Position numbers and translations under genes: made by a program | The notes under the pieces: generated by a model | What the model was told of the DNA's origin: nothing | What the model saw: only the letters and a program-made list of their open reading frames with translations | Database searches by the model: none | DNA from: Nitzschia sp. DOCU1 | Taxonomy: Eukaryota > Bacillariophyta > Bacillariophyceae > Bacillariales > Bacillariaceae | Direction of reading: 5' to 3' | Assembly (NCBI GenBank): GCA_951394045.1 | Contig: OX595996.1 | Span: 620,001-684,000, forward strand | DNA: 64,000 nt | Shown: in pieces, positions 50,512-59,714 of the stretch | How the letters are laid out: each line of letters starts with the position of its first letter | How positions within the stretch are numbered: position 1 is the first letter of the stretch

Positions 50512-51526
50512 CACACCGGAGGAATGATACGGGATGGATTCCCTCTTACTACTCTAGATGTCGAATTCTTCAGGGCTTGCAATTCCAGTTTGTGGGAGGC
50601 CCGCCACGAATACACTGATGGGTGATGTTCTTGGTCGAAATGAGATACTTACTCGACAACGTTCACGGGGGGGGGGGGGGGGGATTTAACTTTGATGTCA
50701 TCCCTTCCGGCGAAGTTTTCGGAGGTCGCTTTTTCGTTGCGCGAACATTGCTGCTGTTGCAGTCCTCTTAGCCCTTGTTTTCATTGCTCAACTCTCAACT
50801 TGAAGGCGCCAACAAAGAAGGAGCAACATCCTCATGAGAAGAGACTTGGTTCTCTCGGGGATTGCCGTAGCCACAACTTTGCAGTTACAGATCATAACAG
50901 CTAAGGATTAAATGGGGTCCTCGACAATTGCCTTGGGGAATCACAGGACAGTTCTCGTTCCGTTTTAAATCGACGAAAGGAAGGGCCGAAGAAGGGATGT
51001 CGAAGACTTCCACTAAATTCGTCAAGGAACCGCACGTTGTATGATATGTGCACAGCGAGATGTCGAACAACAACATCCCAAGAAAAAGCCAAAACACCCA
51101 GCCTTTCTAAGTATCGTATTCGTACTATGGACCGTTATGTACTTTTCTGACAGGTACTACAGTAAAGCAACTCGTTGTTTAACCCCGAAAGGAGGCCGGC
51201 CACACGTTTGCCACTCACTTTTCACGTAGTAGCGCATCGGCCCGATCGCGAACCCCGAATTTTCGCATGATCTTGTAATCGCAACTTTTAGTCCAGTGAG
51301 TCTACTTTCGATTCACGGCCGGGCGGCGGCGGGGGGGAAAAGCAATTGAAGGGATTTCATCCCCCTCGCGTCCATCAAACGATGGCCGATGGTTTTTGTC
51401 TCGCACACTTCAATCTCTGCTTCCACTTCTTGAATTGCATTAGGGAATGGGAACTGCTGCTTGTGCTATCTTTTCGTTCATCGTGAATGTCAGAGCCGAT
51501 AGGAGAGTCCAAAGGTCCGGCAGCAG
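50512..51526. other. divergent intergenic region with a 17-G homopolymer
   Basis: About 1 kb between the heat-shock factor and the ankyrin/J-domain gene. It contains an uninterrupted run of 17 G at 50667-50683 and a GGCGGCGGCGGGGGGG stretch near 51322. No gene recognised. Confidence 0.5.
50667..50683 (+). repeat. G17 homopolymer tract
   Basis: Seventeen consecutive G about 160 bases upstream of the heat-shock factor start codon (that gene reads on the other strand, so its sense strand carries C17). Homopolymers of this length are prone to sequencing error and to length change. Confidence 0.85.
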
Positions 51527-52978
51527 ATGGAGATCCGTGCCAAGTCGGAGCAAGACAGCCGGTTGTTGCTGGCAGCGGCAGAAGGAGATATCGAGGGCTT
51601 GAAGGATGCTTCCAATCACAGTCTTCGGAACACTGTTTGCACTTCGGGGTGCACGTGTCTCCACTGGGCGGCTGGATGTAACCAGGTCGAAGTCTTGTCA
51701 TATTTGGTAATGGAACGAGAAATTCCTGTCGACCTCAGGGCAGTCAAGAAAGCTCGGGATCGGACTCCATTACATTATGCTTGTCGTAATGGTCATTTGG
51801 AGGCCGCGAAGTGGCTGGTGGAAATTGGAGGCGCTGATCCCGATGCGCGAGCCAAGCATGGAGTATCGCCGTTTCAGCTGGCGGTATGGCAAAATCGACT
51901 GACTATTTGCCAGTGGCTCGTTGAGGATTGTGGTGTGGATCCGGCTCAACTGAACGATTTTGAGTGTGGCGCAGTCCACTGGATCGGTCTAAGCCCCTAC
52001 ACACAAGATACGGATTTGCTGCCACTAGCAAACTGGCTGGATGCACAGCCAGGCGTCGATTTTCGACCCAAGCAGTCGCAGGGGCACTCCGCGCTGCATA
52101 AAGCTGTTTGGGGTGGCCATTTGACGCTGATCAAATATCTGCACGAGCACCAGGACCTATGGGATGATTCACAAGACGATGCTGGGAATTTTGCTGCCGA
52201 TATCGCCGACATGGCTAATACGACCCGACATGCAGAAATCGCCACGTATCTACGGCATCATTGCAGCCGCGCTAGAGCAGAGAGTTGTGCGATTCTGGGT
52301 GTTCCAACGACAGCAACCGAGAGCGACATTCGCAAGGCGTATTTCAAACGAGCCCGAGAGCTCCATCCCGACCGACAATTGAACAGTTCTCATCAGCTAC
52401 CGACGTCGCCGAAATTGGATAATGAGTTTGATGCCCTTCACAAAGCTTACCGCCATTTGGTCGACCACGGTGGGCGTGGAAACCAGTCCAACCCTGCTCA
52501 CTCTCTCAACCTCATGTTAGAAAACGTCAGCGCGACGGAAAGTCATTCTAAGAAAACGTCCACTGAAAACGACGACTCCTTGTTGTTCAAGGCAAGATTG
52601 ATTGTGGTACTGCTAGAGTATGGAGACAGAGGGCTTGATTTGTCCAACGTGAAGGTAAATGGTGGAAATGGCTGCAACAATGCATCACTATATTGCTTCC
52701 AACAGCTCTCACCCGTCTCGGCGCTGAATTTTTCAAACGTGAAGAAGAAGTGGAAGCAGGTTTGGCCGAATGAGCCATTTCCAGACCATTCGGGAGATCC
52801 AGTATCCAGCTCTTCTAATAAGAGAAAGGCACTGTCCGACTTCCTGGTCACGGAAGCTGGTGACGTTATAAAATTTGTGAAAGACGATTCTGGTACGATA
52901 CGAGTCTTTGCCAAGCACCATACACAAGAATCAGTGGCCAGAAAGGCAAAGCTAGCTTCTACTTTGCAAGGCTCGTAA
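51527..52978 (+). CDS. ankyrin-repeat, J-domain and LOTUS-like protein (two exons)
   Basis: Exons 51527-52654 and 52745-52978, 453 residues. The intervening 90 bases (GTAAAT...GTGAAG) are a whole number of codons without a stop, so an unspliced reading is also possible. Splicing gives a smoother protein (GLDLSNVK|KKWKQVW). Ankyrin repeats fill about residues 12-240 (TCLHWAAGCNQVEVLSYLV, TPLHYACRNGHLEAAKWLVE, SALHKAVWGGHLTLIKYL). A J-domain follows (CAILGVPTTATESDIRKAYF, HPD motif in ELHPDRQ, FDALHKAYRHL), the Hsp70-stimulating module. The end (LIVVLLEYGDRGLDLSNVK, FPDHSG, LSDFLVTEAGDVIKFV, RVFAKH) resembles a LOTUS/OST-HTH winged helix, known from RNA-linked proteins. This three-part architecture is unusual. 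A cytosolic co-chaperone that selects RNA or protein partners is inference. Confidence 0.75.
   Translation: MEIRAKSEQDSRLLLAAAEGDIEGLKDASNHSLRNTVCTSGCTCLHWAAGCNQVEVLSYLVMEREIPVDLRAVKKARDRTPLHYACRNGHLEAAKWLVEIGGADPDARAKHGVSPFQLAVWQNRLTICQWLVEDCGVDPAQLNDFECGAVHWIGLSPYTQDTDLLPLANWLDAQPGVDFRPKQSQGHSALHKAVWGGHLTLIKYLHEHQDLWDDSQDDAGNFAADIADMANTTRHAEIATYLRHHCSRARAESCAILGVPTTATESDIRKAYFKRARELHPDRQLNSSHQLPTSPKLDNEFDALHKAYRHLVDHGGRGNQSNPAHSLNLMLENVSATESHSKKTSTENDDSLLFKARLIVVLLEYGDRGLDLSNVKVNGGNGCNNASLYCFQQLSPVSALNFSNVKKKWKQVWPNEPFPDHSGDPVSSSSNKRKALSDFLVTEAGDVIKFVKDDSGTIRVFAKHHTQESVARKAKLASTLQGS
52655..52744 (+). repeat. intron of the ankyrin/J/LOTUS gene, candidate introner copy B
   Basis: A 90-nt stretch with GTAAAT and GAAG ends that interrupts the LOTUS-like domain. 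It aligns with Ku70 intron 1. The exon just before it ends CCAACGTGAAG, and the stretch itself ends CAAACGTGAAG, a 10/11 duplication that provides the AG acceptor. This is what insertion with target-site duplication and co-option of a splice site would leave. Confidence 0.72.
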
Positions 52979-53018
52979 CAGAAATAGACTCTGTGATGAA
53001 CAATACTTATTTAATGTC

Positions 53019-56000
53019 TCACCCTACAAGCGCCATCGCCTTTCGCACGTCATCGACCAATCGCTCGGCACCAACGTTGTCGCGGCAGACCAATCGCCAA
53101 CGGTGGGTTCGGGATAGCTTTCTCAATGGAGCAATTACAATCGTGATCGCCTTCGGATCGGCCCCCGCGGCTTGAACTTCGGTCACTTGTTTCAGGAATG
53201 CCTCATCAACTTTCCGGTAGGACACATTGGCCAAGTTACTTTGTTTTCTCTTCTTCATGGCTGCCACTCCCGTTGCCGGTGGATCCAACGGCTTGTGCGA
53301 ATCTGCATGGTAGTCTTCGTCCATCAAGAAGAGTTTGGTATCGGTCACCACGCAGACACGGCGAACAGAGCCTCGTCCTTCGCCGTGCTTCCACCGCTGC
53401 CGGACAATTTGGTAGTGGATAATTGTACCGACAATCTCGGGTGCAACTGCGGCTTGGAGGGCGTCCAACACAAGTTGAGAGTCGTTTTCAATCGCAACGG
53501 GTGCAGCGTCTGAGTTGAGATCGATGGTTTCTCGTTTGGCTTCCTTGGCAAGACGCTGGATTTCTTGCAACAAACTAACGGTTTCCTTCTTGTTAGAGGT
53601 CAAGAGAATGTAGACATAAGGATCCAACTTGCGTACAGTCGGGTTCGAGAATTGTAGAATAAGTCGTTGAAACTCAAAACCAATCGTAACGGCCTGTAGT
53701 TCCTGAAAGGTGTGGCGGGCGATTGCATGCGGCCAAGGGGCGTCCTCAAACTTTGAGTTGTCTGGAATCGGATTCGGAAAGCGCTTCTTGATGCCCTTCT
53801 CATCCTGCTTCTTTGTAACGTCGTCCGTCCGCAGAATGATATAAAATGCAGCCGAGGAAAGACACAAGAAGACCTTGCGACATTCTGCGTATGGATCTGG
53901 GACACCTGCGGCATAGAGTTGGTCGCCGTGAAATCCCAAACGATTCCTTCGATTAGGTGCTAGCCTTCGCAGAGCAGGCTTGCCACAAGGAATGACATCC
54001 TCTTCCCAAACACGCACAAATCGTTCTCTTGTCGTCATGGCCCAACCATCGACATCTCGAGCCAAGCCAGGCGACGCAATATTGGAAGGAGACGGCGTCT
54101 CTAGCCATCGTCGATCCTCTGGCCACAACTGTATTCTTGGGTATCGCAGTGCCACCGTCTGCCATCCATCTCCAAAGTCTTCATCCTCAACTTCGTCGTC
54201 ATGCATGTCAGGGTCCGACTGTATCGAGGATGGGAAAACGTACGTTTCAAAATACAATTTGAGATTGTCAAGCACGTTCCGTTTCCCAAAAGTATCAGGG
54301 CCATCGTAAGCAGCGTTTTCTTCGGCTATCTGGAATTTGCTAGCCCGGGAAGGAAAGTCATCTCGATTGGTTCCCAAACTGCTCGGTACAGAAAAGTCGT
54401 CGGGATAGATTTGATCTGGAAGCGGATTAGATCGAAAGCCCATGGATGATAACGCACTTTGCTCTTCCGCATCGGAAGAAGTCTCCCCACCTGCCGACTG
54501 CGGCATCAAAGGCGTCTCATTCGAGGGTTCGGGGGAAAGCAGATCGGCTGCTTCTGAGGGGAACGCGCCATCGTCTCCGTTGTTGATCGGGGTCAATTCT
54601 GGTACAGGCATGCGAGGTTTGCCATCGGGAATCATACCCCCAGCAACTTTGTCCACAATTACGTCCCAATCAGCGGTCATGACATCAAACACCTTGTTGC
54701 TACCCGTGTGAACCTTGAGAGTCACAACTTTGGTCTTTCCGCTGTTAGCTAGCTTGGGAGTTCTGCCTGTAGCGCTCGTCGTGGCTTCAGAGACAGCGAT
54801 AGGCTTGGCAGGGGAGCAATACTCACCACTTGTGCCATGCGCTTCCTCCTTGTTTGTGGCAGTTGAGGTAGTCATTTCCGCTGTATCTTCCACGTCATCC
54901 TCATCCAAGTGGAATTGCTTGTCCCCCAAGGGAAATGATGGAACATCCTCTTCATACATAGGAAAGAGATAATTATCCATTGCATACGTTTCTGATGAGA
55001 AGATACCGTAACCATGCTTATCTTGCGGACTAGTCAAGCTCTGTAGCTGCTCACTGTCCTCTTTGTGTTCTGAATCGTTGTCCGCATCATCCACAGCTTC
55101 TTCCTTCTCGCCACCTTCCACTGTGTGCAAACTGATCAACACGTCCCGGACGGAAAACGCCACGGCCCGAGTTCCGCCCGGAGAAGGTTTCGTATCGAGG
55201 GTCGTGACGGTCTTCTTGGGCTGACGACGACGTCGACCCTTGACAGCAGCCACGGGTCTAGCCTTTTGTTCCGACTCTACGCCATGGATTCGCGCCTTCC
55301 GCCTCGTTTGGTCGAGTCGTCGACGCACGCGGTGACATCTCGCCGGTAGCGAGATGGTTCTCCCTTCCGACACCATGGGGATCAATTCTTCCATCAAGCT
55401 GTTCCACTGCTCCCGAGTTATGGCACGCCCGTTGCATTCGGGCAATTCTTGTGGGTTTGCTGCCGATCGATACTGCTGAAACCAAGTCCAGATTTGTTTC
55501 AAATACTGTGGATATTCCTGTTCCAACCGCACGTTGCCTTGAAGGTACAAGACTCGCAGTTGTGGCAATGGACATAATCTAGCAATCTCTGATAAATCTC
55601 CCAAACAATTGTGATCTAGCCACAACTCTTCCAAAGCATATAATCGATCCAAGCCTGCCACCGTCACCAATTGATTGTGGGAGAGTTGAAGGCGTTGCAA
55701 CTGACCACCCAAATAGAGATGTGCTTGCGGCAGAGCAGTCAGCTGATTGTAGCTCAAGTTCAACTTGGTCAATCGGGTAGCATTGCGAAGCCCGTGTAGG
55801 GCCGCCTTTTGGCTCACCAAGTCATTGTGCGCCAAGGACACACATTCGAGGTTTGGGGCGCAGTGATTCAGCGTCTGTCTCAAACCCGAACGTTCCCCGA
55901 TACCACATTGGCTCAAATTCAAATGCGTCAAGTGAGGATATAACATTTGCTTGGAAGAAAGTGACAGTGGTATTCTACCAGGTGTGGCGATGGCTGTAAT

Positions 56001-56990
56001 CGCGTCAGCATCAGACTGGTCGGTAGTGACCTCTTCCGACATATCCCGAAAAAGTCGAGGCAAGTAGTCGTATAGGCAAGCTCGATTCCATCTCAATACT
56101 TGAAGCGACGGTCGAAGTGAGCAGAAATTGCAAACCCACGTAGGGGGTATGGACTCTAGCACCAATACCTGGATGCGGGGAAACACTCTCATATCCAAGG
56201 TGGGATGAATTTGAAGCGATTGCATGTACTTGTAAAAAGCTTGGGGTGTCGGAATACCAGGAGTCACAGAAGACGCATGGGGCGACTCGTCCAGTGTCAA
56301 GGCACTATCAACGCTTACGCCACTGCAATTCAATTCTTCCGGGGGGAGCTGGGAACGAGGCGTCGTCGACAACTCGTCCTGTCCCTCCCCGCCGGGTGAA
56401 CGGTTCGGACGCCGCCTCGAATGGCTTTTTCGTTGTTGCGTTTTGGGTAATTCTGGCGGCCAAACTTGACGTGTGATCCGTAAATGTGTCACTCGAGGAA
56501 GTAGAAAGCGCAGTAGCTGCAATCGATCTTTCAGAGGGACGCTAGACCAGACTGTGGGGCAAACTTCATTGTCCTGAATTTCAGGAGGATAATACTGACT
56601 GCATAACCATCCAATTGCGGAAGCTGGAAGCGTCATTCCACCAGCAACGGCCGAATTACGGGGTGATTTGTTGATATGGATATTATCCTCGTCGTCATCA
56701 TCGTCTTCTTCCTCCGGAAGCTGCGAAAGGTAAGCGAACAGTTTTTCGAGCAGAACATCAGTGGCATGCTGGAGTCGTCTGGCGAGTTGTTCAGCCTGTT
56801 CTTCCACTGATATTTCGAGACCCATGTGCGTCCTCCATGTATGAAGCGTTGAGGGGGGAGCGACTTGTCCTTGTGGTTGAGTGGGTGTTTGCACGGGGCG
56901 ATTAGGGCCCCACTCATTGTCGTCGTTGCTTCTCGTCGCCCCCGGTCGAGGTCTTCTCCGTGAATCACTCCGCGCAGCCGGACTTGACAT
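53019..56990 (-). CDS. large leucine-rich-repeat protein, STK11IP/nischarin-like
   Basis: 1323 residues in one uninterrupted frame from ATG 56990. Residues about 70-130 form a charged helical start with an acidic run (EEEDDDDDEDN). Around 350-510 lie five to six LRRs of the SDS22 type (LTHLNLSQCGI, LECVSLAHNDL, LTKLNLSYNQLTALP, LQRLQLSHNQLVTVAGL, LEELWLDHNCLGDLSEIA, LRVLYLQGNVRL), ending in the capping motif typical for this class. A long disordered middle carries acidic and Ser-rich segments. The C-terminal 300 residues have PH-like beta strands (RKVFLCLSSAAFYIILRTDD, FQELQAVTIGFEFQRLILQFS, DPYVYILLTSNKKETVSLLQEI, RRVCVVTDTKLFLMDEDY). LRR followed by a C-terminal lipid- or kinase-binding region resembles animal STK11IP and nischarin. 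The exact relationship is uncertain, and a trafficking or signalling scaffold is the best guess. Confidence 0.65.
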   Translation of the reverse strand: MSSPAARSDSRRRPRPGATRSNDDNEWGPNRPVQTPTQPQGQVAPPSTLHTWRTHMGLEISVEEQAEQLARRLQHATDVLLEKLFAYLSQLPEEEDDDDDEDNIHINKSPRNSAVAGGMTLPASAIGWLCSQYYPPEIQDNEVCPTVWSSVPLKDRLQLLRFLLPRVTHLRITRQVWPPELPKTQQRKSHSRRRPNRSPGGEGQDELSTTPRSQLPPEELNCSGVSVDSALTLDESPHASSVTPGIPTPQAFYKYMQSLQIHPTLDMRVFPRIQVLVLESIPPTWVCNFCSLRPSLQVLRWNRACLYDYLPRLFRDMSEEVTTDQSDADAITAIATPGRIPLSLSSKQMLYPHLTHLNLSQCGIGERSGLRQTLNHCAPNLECVSLAHNDLVSQKAALHGLRNATRLTKLNLSYNQLTALPQAHLYLGGQLQRLQLSHNQLVTVAGLDRLYALEELWLDHNCLGDLSEIARLCPLPQLRVLYLQGNVRLEQEYPQYLKQIWTWFQQYRSAANPQELPECNGRAITREQWNSLMEELIPMVSEGRTISLPARCHRVRRRLDQTRRKARIHGVESEQKARPVAAVKGRRRRQPKKTVTTLDTKPSPGGTRAVAFSVRDVLISLHTVEGGEKEEAVDDADNDSEHKEDSEQLQSLTSPQDKHGYGIFSSETYAMDNYLFPMYEEDVPSFPLGDKQFHLDEDDVEDTAEMTTSTATNKEEAHGTSGEYCSPAKPIAVSEATTSATGRTPKLANSGKTKVVTLKVHTGSNKVFDVMTADWDVIVDKVAGGMIPDGKPRMPVPELTPINNGDDGAFPSEAADLLSPEPSNETPLMPQSAGGETSSDAEEQSALSSMGFRSNPLPDQIYPDDFSVPSSLGTNRDDFPSRASKFQIAEENAAYDGPDTFGKRNVLDNLKLYFETYVFPSSIQSDPDMHDDEVEDEDFGDGWQTVALRYPRIQLWPEDRRWLETPSPSNIASPGLARDVDGWAMTTRERFVRVWEEDVIPCGKPALRRLAPNRRNRLGFHGDQLYAAGVPDPYAECRKVFLCLSSAAFYIILRTDDVTKKQDEKGIKKRFPNPIPDNSKFEDAPWPHAIARHTFQELQAVTIGFEFQRLILQFSNPTVRKLDPYVYILLTSNKKETVSLLQEIQRLAKEAKRETIDLNSDAAPVAIENDSQLVLDALQAAVAPEIVGTIIHYQIVRQRWKHGEGRGSVRRVCVVTDTKLFLMDEDYHADSHKPLDPPATGVAAMKKRKQSNLANVSYRKVDEAFLKQVTEVQAAGADPKAITIVIAPLRKLSRTHRWRLVCRDNVGAERLVDDVRKAMALVG

Positions 56991-57404
56991 TGTAGCACTG
57001 CCTTTCTGGTTCAATCAACCCGCTTCTCGAAGTGCTATCAACGACAGAGGACAATAGAAAAGGACAAACTGGCCCGATAGGACAACCCTCAACAGCCAGC
57101 GATGGGGGTCATCATCATTGTCGCACAAAATCATACTGCAACGCTGCAAACGAAGACTCGGGAATGCTCGCAAGATTGAAGTGACTACTTCGACACAATC
57201 GACAGCAACGACGGACGATGGAAGGGCGAGTGGTGTCAACTTTCGAGCTTGCGGGACTGAAAATTGGCTTCCGTTGGGATTCTCAACGTTGTGCCGCCAA
57301 GACGGCGCATCCCTCTTTTGTTCTATAAATTTGTTCCACCAGTCTACCGACATCATCTCCCCATAGCATTCCAATCTAAACCACTCTACTACTGTACTAG
57401 AGTC
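56991..57404. other. short divergent promoter between LRR protein and Cys-rich nuclear protein
   Basis: 414 bases. A long antisense frame on the minus strand (57015-57554) overlaps the next gene and shows no family features. No regulatory palindrome seen. Confidence 0.4.
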
Positions 57405-58367
57405 ATGGCACGTGGGCGTAAAAGGGGAGCTGAAGAGTTGGACGTTGGAAGCTTCTTGGAGGAAGCACGGAAAAAAGCACGCAAGGACGTCTTGGCTTCT
57501 TTGACGGTCGATGCCGAAAGCATCGACCTCGGACACTTGATCCGATCCTGCCAAGGTCTCATATCAACCAACTTGGAGATCTGGGAGCGCTGCAAAAATT
57601 CATCACTGAAATGTGAGCAGGAAGTTCCTAAAGCAAAAACTACAAGGATCGACAAGAGTTTCTGCCTGAAATGTGAACAGAAGTGTCCCAACATTAAACT
57701 TATCCGATTTTCCTTCCACGAGGTCTCGTGCAAAACCTCTAGTACGCATTTTGAGGTGAAAGTCCAGGCAAAACGCGAGGGGAAAGATTTTGGCCCATTT
57801 CCAGGGTTATCATCTGATCTTCTGAATATTTTGCCTCCTAAGGATTCAATTTCATTTGATCCGCTCAATTCCTGTGACGACTATTTTCAGAAAGGAGTCT
57901 CAAGCTTGTGCGACGACATGCTTGGACCTTTCCTTCTTCACCTGAAGGGATACCTGGAGCACGTGCAGGTATTTCTAGGTGATATTGAATCTTGGCTGAT
58001 TGCCCCCCAGCATCATGCTGCATTCTTGAGTAAATTATTCAAAAAGGAAATTACGATTAAATTTCCTGAAGACATTGACTTGAAAGGAGAGGCATGTCGC
58101 CGCCCCTGTACGCGAGTGCATAGTCCGTCCAGCATTTGTGGACGTTGCAACAAGCCATTCCGTGCACACTTAAACGGCGCCTCTTCTAGGATTTTTTGCC
58201 ACCTCTGTCCAGGCAAAGAGTCGTTTGGCCTGTTCTTTTCCGAATACAAGCCTGTTGTCTTGCTTCAGCATCCGTATACAAAAGGCAGCCACAGCTCTGC
58301 GTACAATTTGGATTCTGATGACGATCAGCGTAAGCTACAGAAGCTAATGGAATACATTCTTTGCTAA
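57405..58367 (+). CDS. Cys-rich basic protein, probably nuclear, unrecognised
   Basis: 320 residues from ATG 57405, the first ATG of a frame that is open further upstream. The N-terminus is basic with likely nuclear-localisation signals (RGRKRG, EEARKKARKDV). Two Cys groups could bind zinc: KCEQEVPKAK...FCLKCEQKCP near 66-88, and CRRPCTRVHSPSSICGRCNKPF...FCHLCPG near 231-266, in CxxC-type spacing. Between them lies a region with no clear repeat (FSFHEVSCKTSSTHFEVKVQ). The C-terminus is acidic then basic (DSDDDQRKLQKL). I do not recognise a family; a DNA- or RNA-binding zinc protein is inference. Confidence 0.6.
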   Translation: MARGRKRGAEELDVGSFLEEARKKARKDVLASLTVDAESIDLGHLIRSCQGLISTNLEIWERCKNSSLKCEQEVPKAKTTRIDKSFCLKCEQKCPNIKLIRFSFHEVSCKTSSTHFEVKVQAKREGKDFGPFPGLSSDLLNILPPKDSISFDPLNSCDDYFQKGVSSLCDDMLGPFLLHLKGYLEHVQVFLGDIESWLIAPQHHAAFLSKLFKKEITIKFPEDIDLKGEACRRPCTRVHSPSSICGRCNKPFRAHLNGASSRIFCHLCPGKESFGLFFSEYKPVVLLQHPYTKGSHSSAYNLDSDDDQRKLQKLMEYILC

Positions 58368-58839
58368 GGAAGTTACCTGGTGGGAGAATTCCATCAGAAC
58401 TCTGTTCATCATTTTTCTGTAACTGGTAGTATAAGTTTGAGTACTTATTCCCTACCCACAGCTAGAAATGAGAAAGCTCTGAAATGCGTCTCTAGTAACC
58501 GGTAGAAGATTAATACACCGTGGAATATTGTTTCGTAGGCCAAAGGGGGTGGCGATCGACTACGGTAACTAGAACGTGGGCAAGGACTGATGCGACCGGA
58601 AAAGCCAAAAGATCCGCCGCACCCAAATCGTTTCTTTTTGGTCCATCTGCTTTTTCGCCAATGTGCAGGCCAAGAATTGCTTCAGCTGCCGATTGGAACG
58701 AAGTTAGCTCTACACGTCGCCTTCCCGATAGAATGGCCCCGTTTGCGGTTCTGGATGATGGCAAGAGGATATTTGATATATGTCAAACGTGCTCCAGGCC
58801 TAATATTTTCATTTCATTGACACCCCGGTCACGACCAAG
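58368..58839. promoter_or_regulatory. promoter region of the FCP antenna gene
   Basis: 472 bases upstream of the antenna gene. An AT-rich ATATTTGATATATG element lies near 58769-58782, about 60 bases before the start codon, and could act as the core promoter. Frames across this interval look non-coding. Confidence 0.35.
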
Positions 58840-59436
58840 ATGAAGACTGCTGCCGTTTTCGCTACTCTATTGGCCTCCACCGCGGCCTTTGCTCCTACCA
58901 AGCAGGCTGTCACCTCCACGTCCTTGAAGGCCTTCGAGGATGAGCTTGGTGCCCAGCCCCCCCTTGGATTCTACGATCCTCTTGGATTGGTCGCCGACGG
59001 TGACCAAGAAAAGTTCGACCGCCTCAGATACGTCGAAATCAAGCACGGTCGAATCTCCATGCTTGCAGTCGTTGGTTACCTCGTAGCTGAAGCTGGCATT
59101 CGACTCCCTGGAAACATTGACTACTCTGGTCTTGCCTTTGCCGATGTACCCAACGGTTTCGAAGCGTTTAATGTCATTTCCCGCGCTGGCATTGCCCAAA
59201 TTGTTCTCTTTATTGGCTTTTTGGAGCTTGCCATTATGAAGGACATCACTGGTGGAGAATTCGTTGGAGACTTCCGCAACGATGCTTTTGATTTGGGCTG
59301 GGACAGTTTCGACGAAGAGACGAAATTCCAGAAGCGGGGCATCGAACTCAACCAGGGCCGTGCCGCGATGATGGGAATTTTGGCCCTCATGGTACACGAA
59401 GAGCTGGGGGTCTCACTCATCCCCTCTGCTCCATAG
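58840..59436 (+). CDS. fucoxanthin chlorophyll a/c-binding protein (light-harvesting antenna)
   Basis: 198 residues, single exon. The leader MKTAAVFATLLASTAAFAP is the textbook diatom plastid presequence with AAFAP cleavage. Mature LHC fold: helix 1 EKFDRLRYVEIKHGRISMLAVVGYL with the chlorophyll-binding E-x-x-H-x-R; helix 2 FNVISRAGIAQIVLFIGFLELAIM; helix 3 KRGIELNQGRAAMMGILALMVHEELG with the paired E-x-x-N-x-R. The lumenal loops GDFRNDAFDLGWDSFDEET are typical of FCP (Lhcf) and the length matches that group. It binds fucoxanthin and chlorophylls a and c in the thylakoid and passes energy to the photosystems. Subfamily placement (Lhcf versus Lhcx) is by length and the absence of Lhcx-type insertions. 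Confidence 0.96.
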   Translation: MKTAAVFATLLASTAAFAPTKQAVTSTSLKAFEDELGAQPPLGFYDPLGLVADGDQEKFDRLRYVEIKHGRISMLAVVGYLVAEAGIRLPGNIDYSGLAFADVPNGFEAFNVISRAGIAQIVLFIGFLELAIMKDITGGEFVGDFRNDAFDLGWDSFDEETKFQKRGIELNQGRAAMMGILALMVHEELGVSLIPSAP

Positions 59437-59714
59437 AGTATTTGGGCTTGTGTGCCAATTGCAAGTGACTACCGTAGCAACTGAGAGGTCGCCATCTTAA
59501 ATTCTGTATCCCTTGTGATTCTTTGTACCACACAATGACTTCTCGTCGCTCGTTTGATTCCATGCGCTAATTGCTACTCGAGGCACCATGTCACGCACTC
59601 TAGTCTACGTCGTTTTGGAAAGCAATAAATCCAAGCTCGATTCTACTTTCCCACCTACTAGCTAGCTTCCTATATTCGTCCTACTCGTCATAGCACGTGT
59701 AGGCCTCATCCTCC

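Noticed and set aside
57015..57554. 179-codon open frame on the minus strand upstream of the LRR gene
   Set aside because: It is in part antisense to the start of the Cys-rich nuclear protein and has no start context or recognisable domain. A missed 5' exon of the LRR gene is possible but unsupported.
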